From Brevibacillus panacihumi (GTDB lineage: Bacteria; Bacillota; Bacilli; Brevibacillales; Brevibacillaceae): DNA of 64,000 nt. The stretch is taken from positions 1 to 64,000 of the forward strand of contig NZ_RHHT01000038.1 of NCBI RefSeq assembly GCF_003710985.1, in the 5' to 3' direction. This document shows, in pieces, positions 36,385 through 45,462 of this stretch (position 1 is its first letter; each line of letters opens with the position of its first letter). The translations under genes were made by a program, and so were the position numbers. The notes under the pieces were generated by a model. That model was given only the letters and a program-made list of their open reading frames with translations, was not told the origin of the DNA and did not search any database.

Positions 36385-37347
36385 ATGAAAAGACTATGTG
36401 AAAAAGGAATGTTGCAAGTGGAACCAATCGTACCGTTTGAACCTATTTCTACAGAACATATTCCGGAAGGCCCGAACTGGGTAGGGCAGGTCAAATGGGA
36501 TGGGGTTCGCGTATTGACTTATTATGATGGTCACGAAGTTCGTCTGTTTAACCGGAAGTTCAATGAGCGGACTTTTCATTATCCGGAGCTGACCAACATC
36601 TCGGAATACTGCTCAGCCGCTTCCATCATCCTGGATGGAGAGATTATTGCATTAAGAGACGGAAAGCCTTCTTTTTATGAGGTAATGAAAAGGGACGGCA
36701 TAAGGAAGCTGAGCAATATAGATGTGGCAAGAAAGAGCATTCCCGTCACTTACATGATCTTTGACATTCTGTACTTGAATCATCAATGGGTCACCTCCTC
36801 CCCCCTCGCCGAGAGACAAAAGATGTTGCGAGATGTCATACAGCTGACAGGTTATGTTCAATTGGTGGAGAACTTTGACGCAAAAGCTTTGTACGAAGTC
36901 ATTAAAAACCAGGAAATGGAAGGAATTGTAATAAAGGACCTTGCCAGTACCTACTTGATTAACGGAAAAGATTCCCGCTGGCAAAAGAAAAAATATTACA
37001 GGGATATTATCGCTGTAGTAGGCGGAGTGACGCTGAGGAACAACATTGTGAATTCACTTCTGCTTGGCCTTTACGATCGGGATGACCAGCTCCGGTATAT
37101 TGGGCATGCCGGGACAGGAAGACTCACCCAAAACGACTGGCGCAACCTTACAGAACGCATAAGACCGCTTGTTCAGAAAAACATGCCTTTTGTAACGAAA
37201 CCGCCACGAACTGCGAATGCGCTTTGGCTTCAGCCAGAGCTCACAGTCAAGATAAAATTTGCCGAGTGGGTTGAAGGGCATTCATTAAGACAACCAAGTA
37301 TACAAGGATTTGTGGATGTTCCTGCCCATCAATGTGTTTTCGAGTAA
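36385..37347 (+). CDS. Stand-alone ATP-dependent DNA ligase (LigD ligase-domain type)
   Basis: This 320-residue enzyme has the adenylation and OB-fold domains of the LigD ligase module only. The nucleotidyl-transfer motif I is KWDGVR (K37), followed by LDGEIIA (motif III region), EGIVIKDL (motif IV) and SRWQKKKYYRD (motif V). The C-terminal TVKIKFAEWVEGHSLRQP is typical of LigD. There is no primase-polymerase or phosphoesterase domain. With Ku it should seal double-strand breaks. The start is uncertain: neither ATG 36385 nor ATG 36409 has a well-spaced site, and GTG 36418 is possible. Confidence 0.88.
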   Translation: MKRLCEKGMLQVEPIVPFEPISTEHIPEGPNWVGQVKWDGVRVLTYYDGHEVRLFNRKFNERTFHYPELTNISEYCSAASIILDGEIIALRDGKPSFYEVMKRDGIRKLSNIDVARKSIPVTYMIFDILYLNHQWVTSSPLAERQKMLRDVIQLTGYVQLVENFDAKALYEVIKNQEMEGIVIKDLASTYLINGKDSRWQKKKYYRDIIAVVGGVTLRNNIVNSLLLGLYDRDDQLRYIGHAGTGRLTQNDWRNLTERIRPLVQKNMPFVTKPPRTANALWLQPELTVKIKFAEWVEGHSLRQPSIQGFVDVPAHQCVFE

Positions 37348-37351
37348 GCAC

Positions 37352-37390
37352 AAAAAAGTTGACGCTGATTGTGCCGGCGTCAACTTTTTG
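37352..37390. terminator. Bidirectional terminator
   Basis: AAAAAAGTTGACGC pairs with GCGTCAACTTTTTG around 11 bases. It serves the convergent ligase and acyltransferase genes. Confidence 0.88.
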
Positions 37391-37422
37391 CGTCAGGTCT
37401 CTTCCCTTCTGCGAATCCCTTT

Positions 37423-38499
37423 TCATGCTTCCATAGTTGCCCGTCTCTTTTTTCGTTCTGACGGATTATGATAAACTCCTCCAATGGTTTGAACCATTCG
37501 AAACCTGGAGCAGAGGTGCGTAATTGCCGTTGACAATAGAAAGGTACATAGTAACTGTAACCATAACCCCATTTTGGTAGCCCAAATGCTTGGGGTAGCG
37601 ATCGCTAATGCGCTTAGTACAAAAGGATGGATCAAGTAAATGAAAAAAGAATGAACCGAATACCATTGCAGAATAACGGAAGCTTTAGAACCTATTTTCA
37701 TAAAATAAGTCATGCATTTATAGAAAAAGATGAAGCTAAACAAGGTATACAGCATGATGCTGGGCTTCGTGGATGAGGTGTAGGTTTGTGTAGCGTTGCT
37801 CTCCATAATCAAAATCAGCCATGTGCATAACCATACAAGCAACAATTTGACAAGGCTCATATCCCTTATTTTCTGCAGAATTGTTTCCTTGTTTATGGCA
37901 ATGTAAGCCCCCAGAACGAAATAAAAAATCCACACCGGAAATAGAATGACATACGGTACGCCAATGCTTGGAAGTGCTGCGATCTGCAGTGCGTGCAGGT
38001 AAATCATCAGATGCATGCCAAAACTAATGATAAAGGAAGCAGAGAGCATCACCATCGGCTTCTCCACGATCCATTTTTTTAGAAAAGGGTACATGAAGTA
38101 CAGCTGAAACATGATGACTAAAAAATAGAGATGGATATAGGCGGTACCGGTGTACAATTGTTTTCCTAAAGTAGACAGGAGTGAACTTGGATCGGTTGTT
38201 GTAAAGCCATGCCGATTCGCAAAAGTAAAATAAAAGAGACTCCAAAAGAGGTATGGAATCAAAATTTTGCCAAATCTCTTTTTTATAAAGGATCCTGCCG
38301 AAAGAGACTTGTTTTTATCAGACAGTAAAATACTGAATCCTGACAAAATAATAAACATGGGCACAGCAAAACGGGAAGTCTGGTTCAAATAGTATGCCGC
38401 ATCACTATATTCCACATATCCGGCTGAAACGTGTATGACGATGACCGCCATGGCACAAATCGCTCTTGTATAATCTATCTCTCTGATTCTTTGCTCCAT
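37423..38499 (-). CDS. Acyltransferase 3 family membrane protein
   Basis: A 358-residue integral membrane protein with about ten helices. The family signature is REIDYTRAICAMAVIVIHVS, with the catalytic His at residue 20, and RFAVPMFIILSGF follows. Members O-acetylate exported carbohydrates or cell-envelope polymers. ATG 38499 is chosen, with AAGAG 9 bases upstream. It stands alone between the ligase and the germination operon, so its substrate cannot be inferred. Confidence 0.85.
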   Translation of the reverse strand: MEQRIREIDYTRAICAMAVIVIHVSAGYVEYSDAAYYLNQTSRFAVPMFIILSGFSILLSDKNKSLSAGSFIKKRFGKILIPYLFWSLFYFTFANRHGFTTTDPSSLLSTLGKQLYTGTAYIHLYFLVIMFQLYFMYPFLKKWIVEKPMVMLSASFIISFGMHLMIYLHALQIAALPSIGVPYVILFPVWIFYFVLGAYIAINKETILQKIRDMSLVKLLLVWLCTWLILIMESNATQTYTSSTKPSIMLYTLFSFIFFYKCMTYFMKIGSKASVILQWYSVHSFFIYLIHPFVLSALAIATPSIWATKMGLWLQLLCTFLLSTAITHLCSRFRMVQTIGGVYHNPSERKKRRATMEA

Positions 38500-38675
38500 T
38501 ACAACCATCTCTTTTCACTATGCTTCTATCCCATTCCCCTCCTTTCAGTTCTACACTATCTTACCATTTTTCGGCAAGCGTTTTATAACAAGAGTGAAGA
38601 TCCGGTATCCTTTCTTCAAGCAAACCATACAAGAATACCGGAATGTAACCGCTCGCCAGTACTCGCGCCGACAGC

Positions 38676-40028
38676 CTATGTATACGTTCCAATTTTTTTC
38701 CTTCCCGTCTTGTGCAAGTATCGATTCACGGTCTGCATCTGCAGATAACTCGTCACGAGTGCGATGACGAGCAGCACCACCACGATGATTATCACATACT
38801 GCGATAAAAACATGTACTGCTCAAAACACCACTTCCCGATCAAGGCCGTCAGGAGACACCCCAAAATCGACAGGTTGGAGGTCCATTCCATCGTCCGGTA
38901 AAATTGGTTATAGCGGGTTCCATGGGGAAGATCACTCTTCAGATTGCCTGCTCGTCTACGTTCTATCCTCCCTCTGATCCATAGAAAAAGCAGAAGCGGA
39001 ACTTGGATGAAGAGAACTACACTGGTATAGCTGTAACCGACGAACCTTTCTACATCTTCCACTTGCGGAAAGGAGAGCAGGGCGGTAATGATCAGAAACA
39101 AGCCGAGAGACGGGATAAACGGCTTGTGCTGTGTTCCTCCTGCGAAGCTGCCAATCCCCGTCAATAGGGCGAGAAAGGCAACGATGACCTTGATCGCAAA
39201 GGAAGGAAACCAAATGCTGAGAAGAAAAATGTCGACCCGATCCAGGAAGTCAGTTACATGAATTTGTTGGACGAGTGCCAGGACGGGGTAACTTAGACGA
39301 CTTGCAATGCTATGCCCCATTACCAGAAGGAGGCCAAGCATGATAAGACCCGTGGCAAATCCCACGATCATGACCCCGTGTTTGATTGCTGTAAAAAATA
39401 GCCGAGGCTGAATGAACATCGGAAGAAAAGCACCGAACAACAGAACGTCTCCGAACATCCCCATAGTCATGTAATTGCCGAAGAAGATTCCCTTTAGCGA
39501 AGTGCTCAGAATGGGGTCAAGTCGCTGTACATCGTACTCGTTGATAAGAAGACAGAGCATCAGAAGCGACGAGATTACATTCGCAGGAAAAAAGATCTCA
39601 TTGACACGGGCTGTTACCTCCAAAGTGCGATAGGACATCATAAGCAGGATAAAAACCAGCAGAATGACTTCCAACGGTGTCTGCGGCAATAGGCTTGCCT
39701 TTACGAAATAGGACAAGCCCTTCACATCGATGACCAAGATCATCCATATATACAGCAGCAAAATCAGGTTGATGAACCCGCCTACCCATTTTCCGCATAC
39801 CAGGAAAAGAATCTCGAAAAGGTTTTTCCCTGGAAAGGCATGGCCCAATTCTAATAAGACGTAGGCGATGAGGATGGCATACATGATAGGGATAATTTGG
39901 AACAACCAGGCATCTACTTTGGCTACCTGAATGATAGACTGGTAGAGACCAATCATGCCGCCTGTCATCAATACCCCGCCTACCAACCAAGCAACCTGTC
40001 GATGGTTAATCACTTGCCTTTGAAGCAT
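38676..40028 (-). CDS. GerB-type spore germinant receptor permease, extended
   Basis: A 450-residue endospore germination permease (B subunit). The first 350 residues match the ten-helix amino-acid-permease-like family (QVAWLVGGVLMTGGMIGLYQ, then YRTLEVTARVNEIFFPANV). About 85 extra residues follow: a charged loop (GRIERRRAGNLKSDLP) and two more hydrophobic helices near residues 385-430. Most B subunits are near 360 residues. ATG 40028 has GGAGGAGG upstream. It is last in an operon ordered A-C-D-B. Confidence 0.88.
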   Translation of the reverse strand: MLQRQVINHRQVAWLVGGVLMTGGMIGLYQSIIQVAKVDAWLFQIIPIMYAILIAYVLLELGHAFPGKNLFEILFLVCGKWVGGFINLILLLYIWMILVIDVKGLSYFVKASLLPQTPLEVILLVFILLMMSYRTLEVTARVNEIFFPANVISSLLMLCLLINEYDVQRLDPILSTSLKGIFFGNYMTMGMFGDVLLFGAFLPMFIQPRLFFTAIKHGVMIVGFATGLIMLGLLLVMGHSIASRLSYPVLALVQQIHVTDFLDRVDIFLLSIWFPSFAIKVIVAFLALLTGIGSFAGGTQHKPFIPSLGLFLIITALLSFPQVEDVERFVGYSYTSVVLFIQVPLLLFLWIRGRIERRRAGNLKSDLPHGTRYNQFYRTMEWTSNLSILGCLLTALIGKWCFEQYMFLSQYVIIIVVVLLVIALVTSYLQMQTVNRYLHKTGRKKIGTYT

Positions 40029-40043
40029 TCTGCCCACCTCCTC

Positions 40044-40277
40044 CTAGCTCTGTTTCACCCACATTTTCATTTGAGGTGAGAAATAGTCATTGATGTAATT
40101 GATCGGCATTAGTTGAACGTTAGGAAACAGGGAAGCTATCAGGATCAGGAACGTCAACAAATAGAGCAAGCCCACGATCCTACTCTGCGATGGTTCCCAC
40201 CGTTTTCTTTTCCGGAGATACCGGAAAAACATGAAGAGCAGCACACATCCAAATATAATTCGAAAGACCTTATCCAT
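40044..40277 (-). CDS. Small two-helix membrane protein of the germination operon (D-subunit type)
   Basis: A 77-residue protein with two hydrophobic segments (about residues 3-19 and 35-55) and a short polar tail. Small two-helix D proteins are known next to several Bacillus germinant-receptor operons and modulate receptor activity. Position (between C and B genes), size and topology fit. The first ATG overlaps the gerC stop (ATGATGG); GAGGG lies upstream. Confidence 0.72.
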   Translation of the reverse strand: MDKVFRIIFGCVLLFMFFRYLRKRKRWEPSQSRIVGLLYLLTFLILIASLFPNVQLMPINYINDYFSPQMKMWVKQS

Positions 40278-41458
40278 CATAATCCCTCTTTCATCAAGCT
40301 GTTTGTGGTTTGTCCGATGTTGGTGACTTGGACGTTGCTGTGAATTTGAAAGGTGATATGAGGAAGCTCTTCGTTCCATCTCTTCTTATACTTGTCCTCC
40401 CATAACTTCGGGTATCTCTTCGCAAAGACTAGTCCCAAACCAATCGGGTCTACCCGATGTTTCCTACTCTCCTTCAATAGGAAGTCCACCTTTTTCGTGA
40501 TCTCTTCTGAAAGCCTTCTTTCCACCTTTCGGAAGGCACTTTGGTCATTAAAATCAAGCGGCGCCATGGTTTCAGGCATGAACACCGAAGCGTATAGGTG
40601 AATATCGAAATGGATTCGCCCATGTTTGATCAGTGGCTTAACTACTGCATGGCCCTTGAGAACCATTGCGCTGATGAACCCCTTATCCCCGAGTTCAACA
40701 ACGAGGGAAAAAGGATTGAAGTAGTTTTGAAACCAGCGGATTCCGACAGCCTCAGAACGCTTATAGGTTTTGATCAGCTTGTCACCTCGAAAGAAAGCGA
40801 TTCCCATTCCTTCGATCTCTTTCGAATCGCCTTTGGGCTGCGTATTTACCGGATCGAATACAGGCAAGAACGTATCGAGTCCGGGAGTAATGTTCATTTG
40901 AGCCATATCCTTGATCGAAACCGGAATCGTAACTGCTTTTACCAGTTCTCGAATCGATTCGCCGGAAAAACGTTCCAATTGGGGGTGTGCATTCAGCAGA
41001 TCGATCGCTTTTCCTTTCGTCATCACCACATACGATGTCAGTCGGTTCTCTGGATACCTTGAAATGATATCGAACGGTTTGCTAAACCCGGATCTTGCGA
41101 CTTCGCTCCCGATGACGACGACTCTATAGTGAGCGAAATACAGGATGCGCGACATGCGAGTTTGCAGAATGGCCCGGGCTTCATGCAAGGTTTTCCCTAC
41201 AGCAGAATCGACATAGTAGCTTTTATTTCCACTTGTTCCTCCTCCACCGCCGGAGAGAGAGCCCATACTGCCAACAAGCGGAATTTGTACACCAAGGCGA
41301 TACTTGCCGTCCTCTTCCTTGTCCACTGACATCGCGATGACGATGGCAATATCATTGACTTCCCGCCGATCCCAACATCCGCTGAGCAAAATGCTGACAA
41401 TAGAGACAATCAGACAAAACCGTGTTAGTCCCTTCCGATTTCTTCTGTTATTCATCAT
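40277..41458 (-). CDS. Ge(r)xC family germinant receptor lipoprotein (C subunit)
   Basis: A 393-residue lipoprotein. The lipobox is LLSGC after a basic N-terminus and hydrophobic core, and CWDRREVNDIAIV is the C-subunit hallmark. A Gly-rich loop (LSGGGGGTSGNKS) and the long alpha/beta body follow. It is anchored in the spore inner membrane after lipidation by Lgt, encoded at 44180. The start MMNNRRNRK overlaps the end of gerA by 11 bases; the longer frame is not needed. Confidence 0.92.
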   Translation of the reverse strand: MMNNRRNRKGLTRFCLIVSIVSILLSGCWDRREVNDIAIVIAMSVDKEEDGKYRLGVQIPLVGSMGSLSGGGGGTSGNKSYYVDSAVGKTLHEARAILQTRMSRILYFAHYRVVVIGSEVARSGFSKPFDIISRYPENRLTSYVVMTKGKAIDLLNAHPQLERFSGESIRELVKAVTIPVSIKDMAQMNITPGLDTFLPVFDPVNTQPKGDSKEIEGMGIAFFRGDKLIKTYKRSEAVGIRWFQNYFNPFSLVVELGDKGFISAMVLKGHAVVKPLIKHGRIHFDIHLYASVFMPETMAPLDFNDQSAFRKVERRLSEEITKKVDFLLKESRKHRVDPIGLGLVFAKRYPKLWEDKYKKRWNEELPHITFQIHSNVQVTNIGQTTNSLMKEGL

Positions 41459-43052
41459 GACGCTCTCTTTCTTTCGCTTCCTTATTCTGCGATTGTTCTT
41501 CGGCACGCTGATATTTTTTCAGAAATTCTTCACCGATCCTTCGTGCCTGCTCGACCCCGAGAAAGGAGGGGCGATCCTTCAAATCCGCCCACGGAGCTCG
41601 GATTAGCACATCTTTCAGATCACCGACTGACATCGGAGCCACGGGAGAGAGATAGGGTATGCCAAAGGAACGGAGGCTGGCCATATGTCCTACGATGATC
41701 AGCAGTCCAACCAATATGCCATAAATCCCGAGCAGTGATGCGGCAAACATCAACGGGAAACGAAGCAATCGTATGGAGATGGCTGCGTTAAAATGAGGAA
41801 CAGTAAAGGAAGCAATCCCGGTAATCGACACGACGATGACCATAGGAGCCGAAACGATCCCTGCCTGAACGGCTGCCTGGCCGACTACCAACGCCCCCAA
41901 AATACTGACTGCCTGTCCCACGGTCTTGGGGAGACGAATACCTGCCTCGCGCAATGCCTCGAAGGCGATCTCCATGATCAAGGCCTCTACAATGGCGGGA
42001 AATGGAATCGCTTCACGCGCTGCTGCAATGCTCAGCAGCAGCGAAGTGGGAAGCATGTGTTGATGGTACGTCGTAACCGCGACATACAACGCGGGCGTCA
42101 CAAGGGAAATGAGTAAAAACAGATAACGCAGCCAGCGGACCACCGTCGCCATTTGAAAACGTTCGTAATAGTCTTCGCTTGCCTGCAACATCATCCAAAA
42201 GGTAGTCGGGACGAGCAGTACCATCGGGCTCCCGTCTACAAAAATGGCGACACGCCCCTCCAACAGCGCGGCGGACACCGTATCGGGCCGTTCGGTATAC
42301 ATCACTTGCGGAAACGGAGAATATTCATTGTCCTGAATTAACGATTCGATATAGCCGCTCTCCAGTACGGCATCGATTTCGATCCGACTGATGCGATGGG
42401 TTACTTCATCTACCAACTCTGAATTTGCGACTCCATCCAGGAAAGCAACGACGACGTTGGTGTTTGATTTTCGCCCGACGACCAAGGACTTCATTTTCAA
42501 TCGAGGAGTCTTTAACTTTCGCCGCACCATGGAGGTATTCGTCCGAATATTTTCGATGAAGCCTTCGCGCGGACCACGAACGACAGCCTCGCCCTCCGGT
42601 TCATTGACCGAACGTGTATCCGCACCGCGAATCCCAAGCGTGAGCGCTTCCCGATTTCCTTCTACGATGATGCCCGTATCCCCAGACAACACCGCTTGAA
42701 GCAGCCCTTTATAGTCTTTGACTCTGGAAATTTGCGAGACCGGGAGCAACGCCTCTTCAATGACTCCGATCTGATCGCTTCCATCCTCAAGAACCATCAG
42801 GGCTTTTAAAGCATCATTTACATCATTTGTACTGATCAAACCGTCGACAAAGATGGCGATGGCATGCACGCTGTTTTTTAACTGAAATTTTCGTAAAACA
42901 AAATCAGAGCTGTCGGAAAACATACGCTCCAAAAAGCTAGTATTGTCATCCAGCTCAAGCGAGATCGGCACCCCTTCCAGTTCAATCAGATCACATACTT
43001 CAAGAGATCTGTCCGTTAAGGGGTTCTTTTGCTGTTCCGTCCAATTACCCAT
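41448..43052 (-). CDS. GerA-type spore germinant receptor A subunit
   Basis: A 534-residue A subunit. The hydrophilic N-terminal half (residues 1-270) contains LPVSQISRVKDYKGLLQAVLSG and TNVVVAFLDGVANSELVDEV, followed by about five membrane helices (295-500) with TYHQHMLPTSLLLSIAAARE. With B and C subunits it senses small-molecule germinants at the spore inner membrane; the ligand cannot be told from sequence. A sigma-G-like promoter lies upstream, fitting forespore expression. Confidence 0.93.
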   Translation of the reverse strand: MGNWTEQQKNPLTDRSLEVCDLIELEGVPISLELDDNTSFLERMFSDSSDFVLRKFQLKNSVHAIAIFVDGLISTNDVNDALKALMVLEDGSDQIGVIEEALLPVSQISRVKDYKGLLQAVLSGDTGIIVEGNREALTLGIRGADTRSVNEPEGEAVVRGPREGFIENIRTNTSMVRRKLKTPRLKMKSLVVGRKSNTNVVVAFLDGVANSELVDEVTHRISRIEIDAVLESGYIESLIQDNEYSPFPQVMYTERPDTVSAALLEGRVAIFVDGSPMVLLVPTTFWMMLQASEDYYERFQMATVVRWLRYLFLLISLVTPALYVAVTTYHQHMLPTSLLLSIAAAREAIPFPAIVEALIMEIAFEALREAGIRLPKTVGQAVSILGALVVGQAAVQAGIVSAPMVIVVSITGIASFTVPHFNAAISIRLLRFPLMFAASLLGIYGILVGLLIIVGHMASLRSFGIPYLSPVAPMSVGDLKDVLIRAPWADLKDRPSFLGVEQARRIGEEFLKKYQRAEEQSQNKEAKERERHDE

Positions 43053-43081
43053 CTTTTCACCAACCAGCCAAAATCTACCTG

Positions 43082-43112
43082 TATTATGCTTGTTCGACTG
43101 GAATAATATGCA
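43082..43112 (-). promoter_or_regulatory. Sigma-G-like promoter of the germination operon
   Basis: On the minus strand TGCATA, an 18-base spacer and CATAATA match the forespore sigma-G pattern (TGMATA, 17-18, CATACTA). The site is 30-60 bases upstream of the A-subunit start. Confidence 0.65.
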
Positions 43113-43189
43113 TCACCCCTTCCTGCATACCTGGATTGACTCAGAGGGCAACGTAAGAAAAAGCTGTTTTTTGAAAAAGAAGGTGTCAT

Positions 43190-44089
43190 ATGAGCCTTGT
43201 CGTACCGCAGTACGAGTTGCAGTTAAATGGGCATACGGTTGCGATCAGCAGCCCGGACAAGCCGCTTTGGCCCAAAGCTGGTGTAACCAAGCTCGATTAC
43301 ATTCGGTATCTGCTGCAGGTTGCCCGGCCGATGCTGGCCTATACCCGTGATCGGCTGCTTACCGTCATCCGCTATCCCCATGGAGTCGGTGACAAGCATT
43401 TTTATCAAAAAAATACACCTGAATACGCACCCGACTGGATTGTCACACATGAGTGGGAGAACACCCGCTACACGCTGTGCAATGACGAAGCAACTTTAAT
43501 CTGGATGGCAAATCAGGCCACACTGGAGTTTCATGTTTCCTTTCATCTGGCGACCGATGAAATCCCAACAGAACTGGTGTTCGATCTCGATCCTTCTACT
43601 CCGGATTTTTCTGTCGTGATTGAGTCTGCCCTGCTGCTCAAGGAACTGCTGGATGAACTCGGCTTGCCGTCCTGTGTGAAAACCTCAGGGGCCAGCGGAC
43701 TGCAAATTTACATACCGATTGAACGTCGGTATACGTTTGAACAAACGCGGAAAGTGGGCCATTTCATTGCTTCTTATCTGGTGGAGAAGCATCCTGCCAT
43801 GCTGACAATTGAACGGCTCGTCAAAAATCGCGGCACCAAGCTCTATATTGACTATCTGCAGCACTGGCGGGGGAAAACGCTGACCGCCCCGTATTCAACC
43901 CGGGCCAGGGAACAGGCAACCGTATCTACCCCCTTGCGCTGGGAGGAAGTGCCGACTGCACATCCGACCCACTTTACGGTTCACAACGTACCCCAACGCC
44001 TAGCGCAAGTGGGAGATCTGTTTGCGGAAATTTCTGCACCGGCCCGTCAAGTTTCCCTTGATCCAATCCTCGCTTTTTTGCGGGATTGA
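43190..44089 (+). CDS. LigD-type NHEJ polymerase (stand-alone primase-polymerase domain)
   Basis: A 299-residue archaeo-eukaryotic-primase-type polymerase corresponding to the LigD Pol domain. The substrate-binding block SSPDKPLWPKAGVTKLDYI is at residues 20-38. Metal-binding acids lie in VFDLDPS, and the nucleotide-binding motif reads KTSGASGLQIYIPIE, with Gln where mycobacterial LigD has His. The third acid is in LYIDYLQHWRGKT. It fills gaps at broken ends held by Ku. B. subtilis fuses this domain to the ligase; here they are separate genes 6 kb apart. Confidence 0.92.
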   Translation: MSLVVPQYELQLNGHTVAISSPDKPLWPKAGVTKLDYIRYLLQVARPMLAYTRDRLLTVIRYPHGVGDKHFYQKNTPEYAPDWIVTHEWENTRYTLCNDEATLIWMANQATLEFHVSFHLATDEIPTELVFDLDPSTPDFSVVIESALLLKELLDELGLPSCVKTSGASGLQIYIPIERRYTFEQTRKVGHFIASYLVEKHPAMLTIERLVKNRGTKLYIDYLQHWRGKTLTAPYSTRAREQATVSTPLRWEEVPTAHPTHFTVHNVPQRLAQVGDLFAEISAPARQVSLDPILAFLRD

Positions 44090-44115
44090 AAGTCTTGCCA
44101 ACCAGGGTCAATCTG

Positions 44116-44146
44116 TTGGAAACCTTCCTTCTATCTGTGCTATACT
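44116..44146 (+). promoter_or_regulatory. Extended -10 promoter of lgt
   Basis: TGCTATACT (44138-44146) is an extended -10 box. A TTGGAA at 44116 lies 19 bases upstream, a long spacing that the extended -10 could offset. It is 35 bases from the lgt start. Confidence 0.5.
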
Positions 44147-44179
44147 GTCCACAGATGTTTTTCAGGTCGAGGAGGAAAA

Positions 44180-44980
44180 ATGATGATTGATCCGGTAGCT
44201 ATTGCAATCGGCCCCATCAAGATCCACTGGTATGGAATCATAATGGGGCTTGCCTTTTTGCTTGGAACGTATCTTGCCCGTCACAATGCCAAGAAGTCGG
44301 GCATCGATGCAGACCATGTCTTGAATATGGTCGTAATGATTATTCCTGCAGCCATTATTTGCGCCCGCGCATACTATGTCATATTTGAATGGGATCAGTA
44401 CAAGGACAATCTGCTCAGCATCTTTTACGTATGGGAAGGCGGTTTGGCGATACACGGCGGGTTGATTGGCGGGGTTCTGGCAGGGGCTTGGTATGTCCGC
44501 AAACACAATCTGCCATTCTTGCGCATTGGCGATGCGATGATTCCCAGCGTGATTTTGGGTCAAGCGATCGGACGTTGGGGGAATTTCATCAATCGTGAGG
44601 CACATGGGGATGTAGCCAGCGAACAGTTCATGTCTCATTTCCCGGCCTTTATTCGCGACCAGATGTACATCCATGGACAGTACTACCATCCGACTTTTTT
44701 ATACGAATCCATGTGGAATCTGCTCGTATTTGCCATTCTGCTGCTGATGCTCTACTTTTGGAAGAAATTTGACGGCCAGGTGCTGTTCAGCTACATGATC
44801 CTGTATTCGATCGGCCGCTTCTTTATTGAAGGAATGCGTACAGACAGTCTGCTCATCGCTGACACTTTGCGAGTAGCCCAGCTTATCAGCTTGCTTCTGA
44901 TCGCAATCGGTATCATCCTGCTGATCGTGTTTGGATGGAAGAGCAGGCAAGCCAAACACACCCATAACTCTGTCGAATAG
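44180..44980 (+). CDS. lgt: Prolipoprotein diacylglyceryl transferase
   Basis: Lgt attaches diacylglycerol to the lipobox Cys of prolipoproteins in the membrane. The 266-residue, seven-helix protein has HWYGIIMGLAF, the YVWEGGLAIHGGLIG block and the Lgt signature GRWGNFINREAHG. AGGAGG precedes tandem ATG codons; MIDPVAI from the second is equally likely. Lipoproteins in this window that need it include the C subunit at 40277 and the peptidase at 54798. Confidence 0.97.
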   Translation: MMIDPVAIAIGPIKIHWYGIIMGLAFLLGTYLARHNAKKSGIDADHVLNMVVMIIPAAIICARAYYVIFEWDQYKDNLLSIFYVWEGGLAIHGGLIGGVLAGAWYVRKHNLPFLRIGDAMIPSVILGQAIGRWGNFINREAHGDVASEQFMSHFPAFIRDQMYIHGQYYHPTFLYESMWNLLVFAILLLMLYFWKKFDGQVLFSYMILYSIGRFFIEGMRTDSLLIADTLRVAQLISLLLIAIGIILLIVFGWKSRQAKHTHNSVE

Positions 44981-44992
44981 GTACTTGCTTAC

Positions 44993-45030
44993 AAATCCGC
45001 TTTTCCTCAAGGAAAGGCGGATTTCCTTTT
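44993..45030 (+). terminator. Terminator of lgt
   Basis: AAATCCGC-TTTTCC pairs with GGAAAG-GCGGATTT around TCAA, followed by CCTTTTG on the plus strand. Confidence 0.85.
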
Positions 45031-45143
45031 GCTGTTGCAGCCTGTATGCCACGCGTCGATGTCTAATCACTGCCTTGTCTGAATACTTGTAATGGAGGGA
45101 ATACTGATCCATAGACCTTAGTACGAGAAAGGAGTGATCGAGA

Positions 45144-45386
45144 ATGACAGAGGATGCTTTGCTAGAAGGATTTCTCAATCGCAAGGTGCGCGTTCAGTTT
45201 GCTCCAGGCATGCTTGGACCCGAATCCAATCCCTATACAGAAGGCAAACTCTATGATTACAGCCCCAGTGGTCTTTTACTGGAAAAGCCGGATGGCTCTC
45301 TGGATTTCGTCCCCACATCAGCGATACGGCTGGTCGAAATCCGCCCGCGAGCCGGATGGTGGGAACGTTTCACTGGTACTGAATAG
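45144..45386 (+). CDS. Hypothetical 80-residue protein
   Basis: A soluble, probably beta-rich small protein (VRVQFAPGMLGP, GKLYDYSPSGLLLEKPDGS, FVPTSAIRLVEIRP). The alternation of strands and a GLLLE.PDGS turn resembles small SH3- or Sm-like folds, but no family is recognised. GAAAGGAG precedes the start at about 10 bases, and a terminator follows. Confidence 0.7.
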   Translation: MTEDALLEGFLNRKVRVQFAPGMLGPESNPYTEGKLYDYSPSGLLLEKPDGSLDFVPTSAIRLVEIRPRAGWWERFTGTE

Positions 45387-45394
45387 CGTGAAAG

Positions 45395-45438
45395 AAAAAG
45401 ACACCTGCAGCAATCAAAGATCCTGAAGGTGTCTTTCG
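45395..45438. terminator. Bidirectional terminator
   Basis: AAAGACACCT pairs with AGGTGTCTTT across about 20 bases. It sits between the convergent 80-residue gene and pit. Confidence 0.75.
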
Positions 45439-45462
45439 TATGAAAAGCGTTTATCTTTTGTT

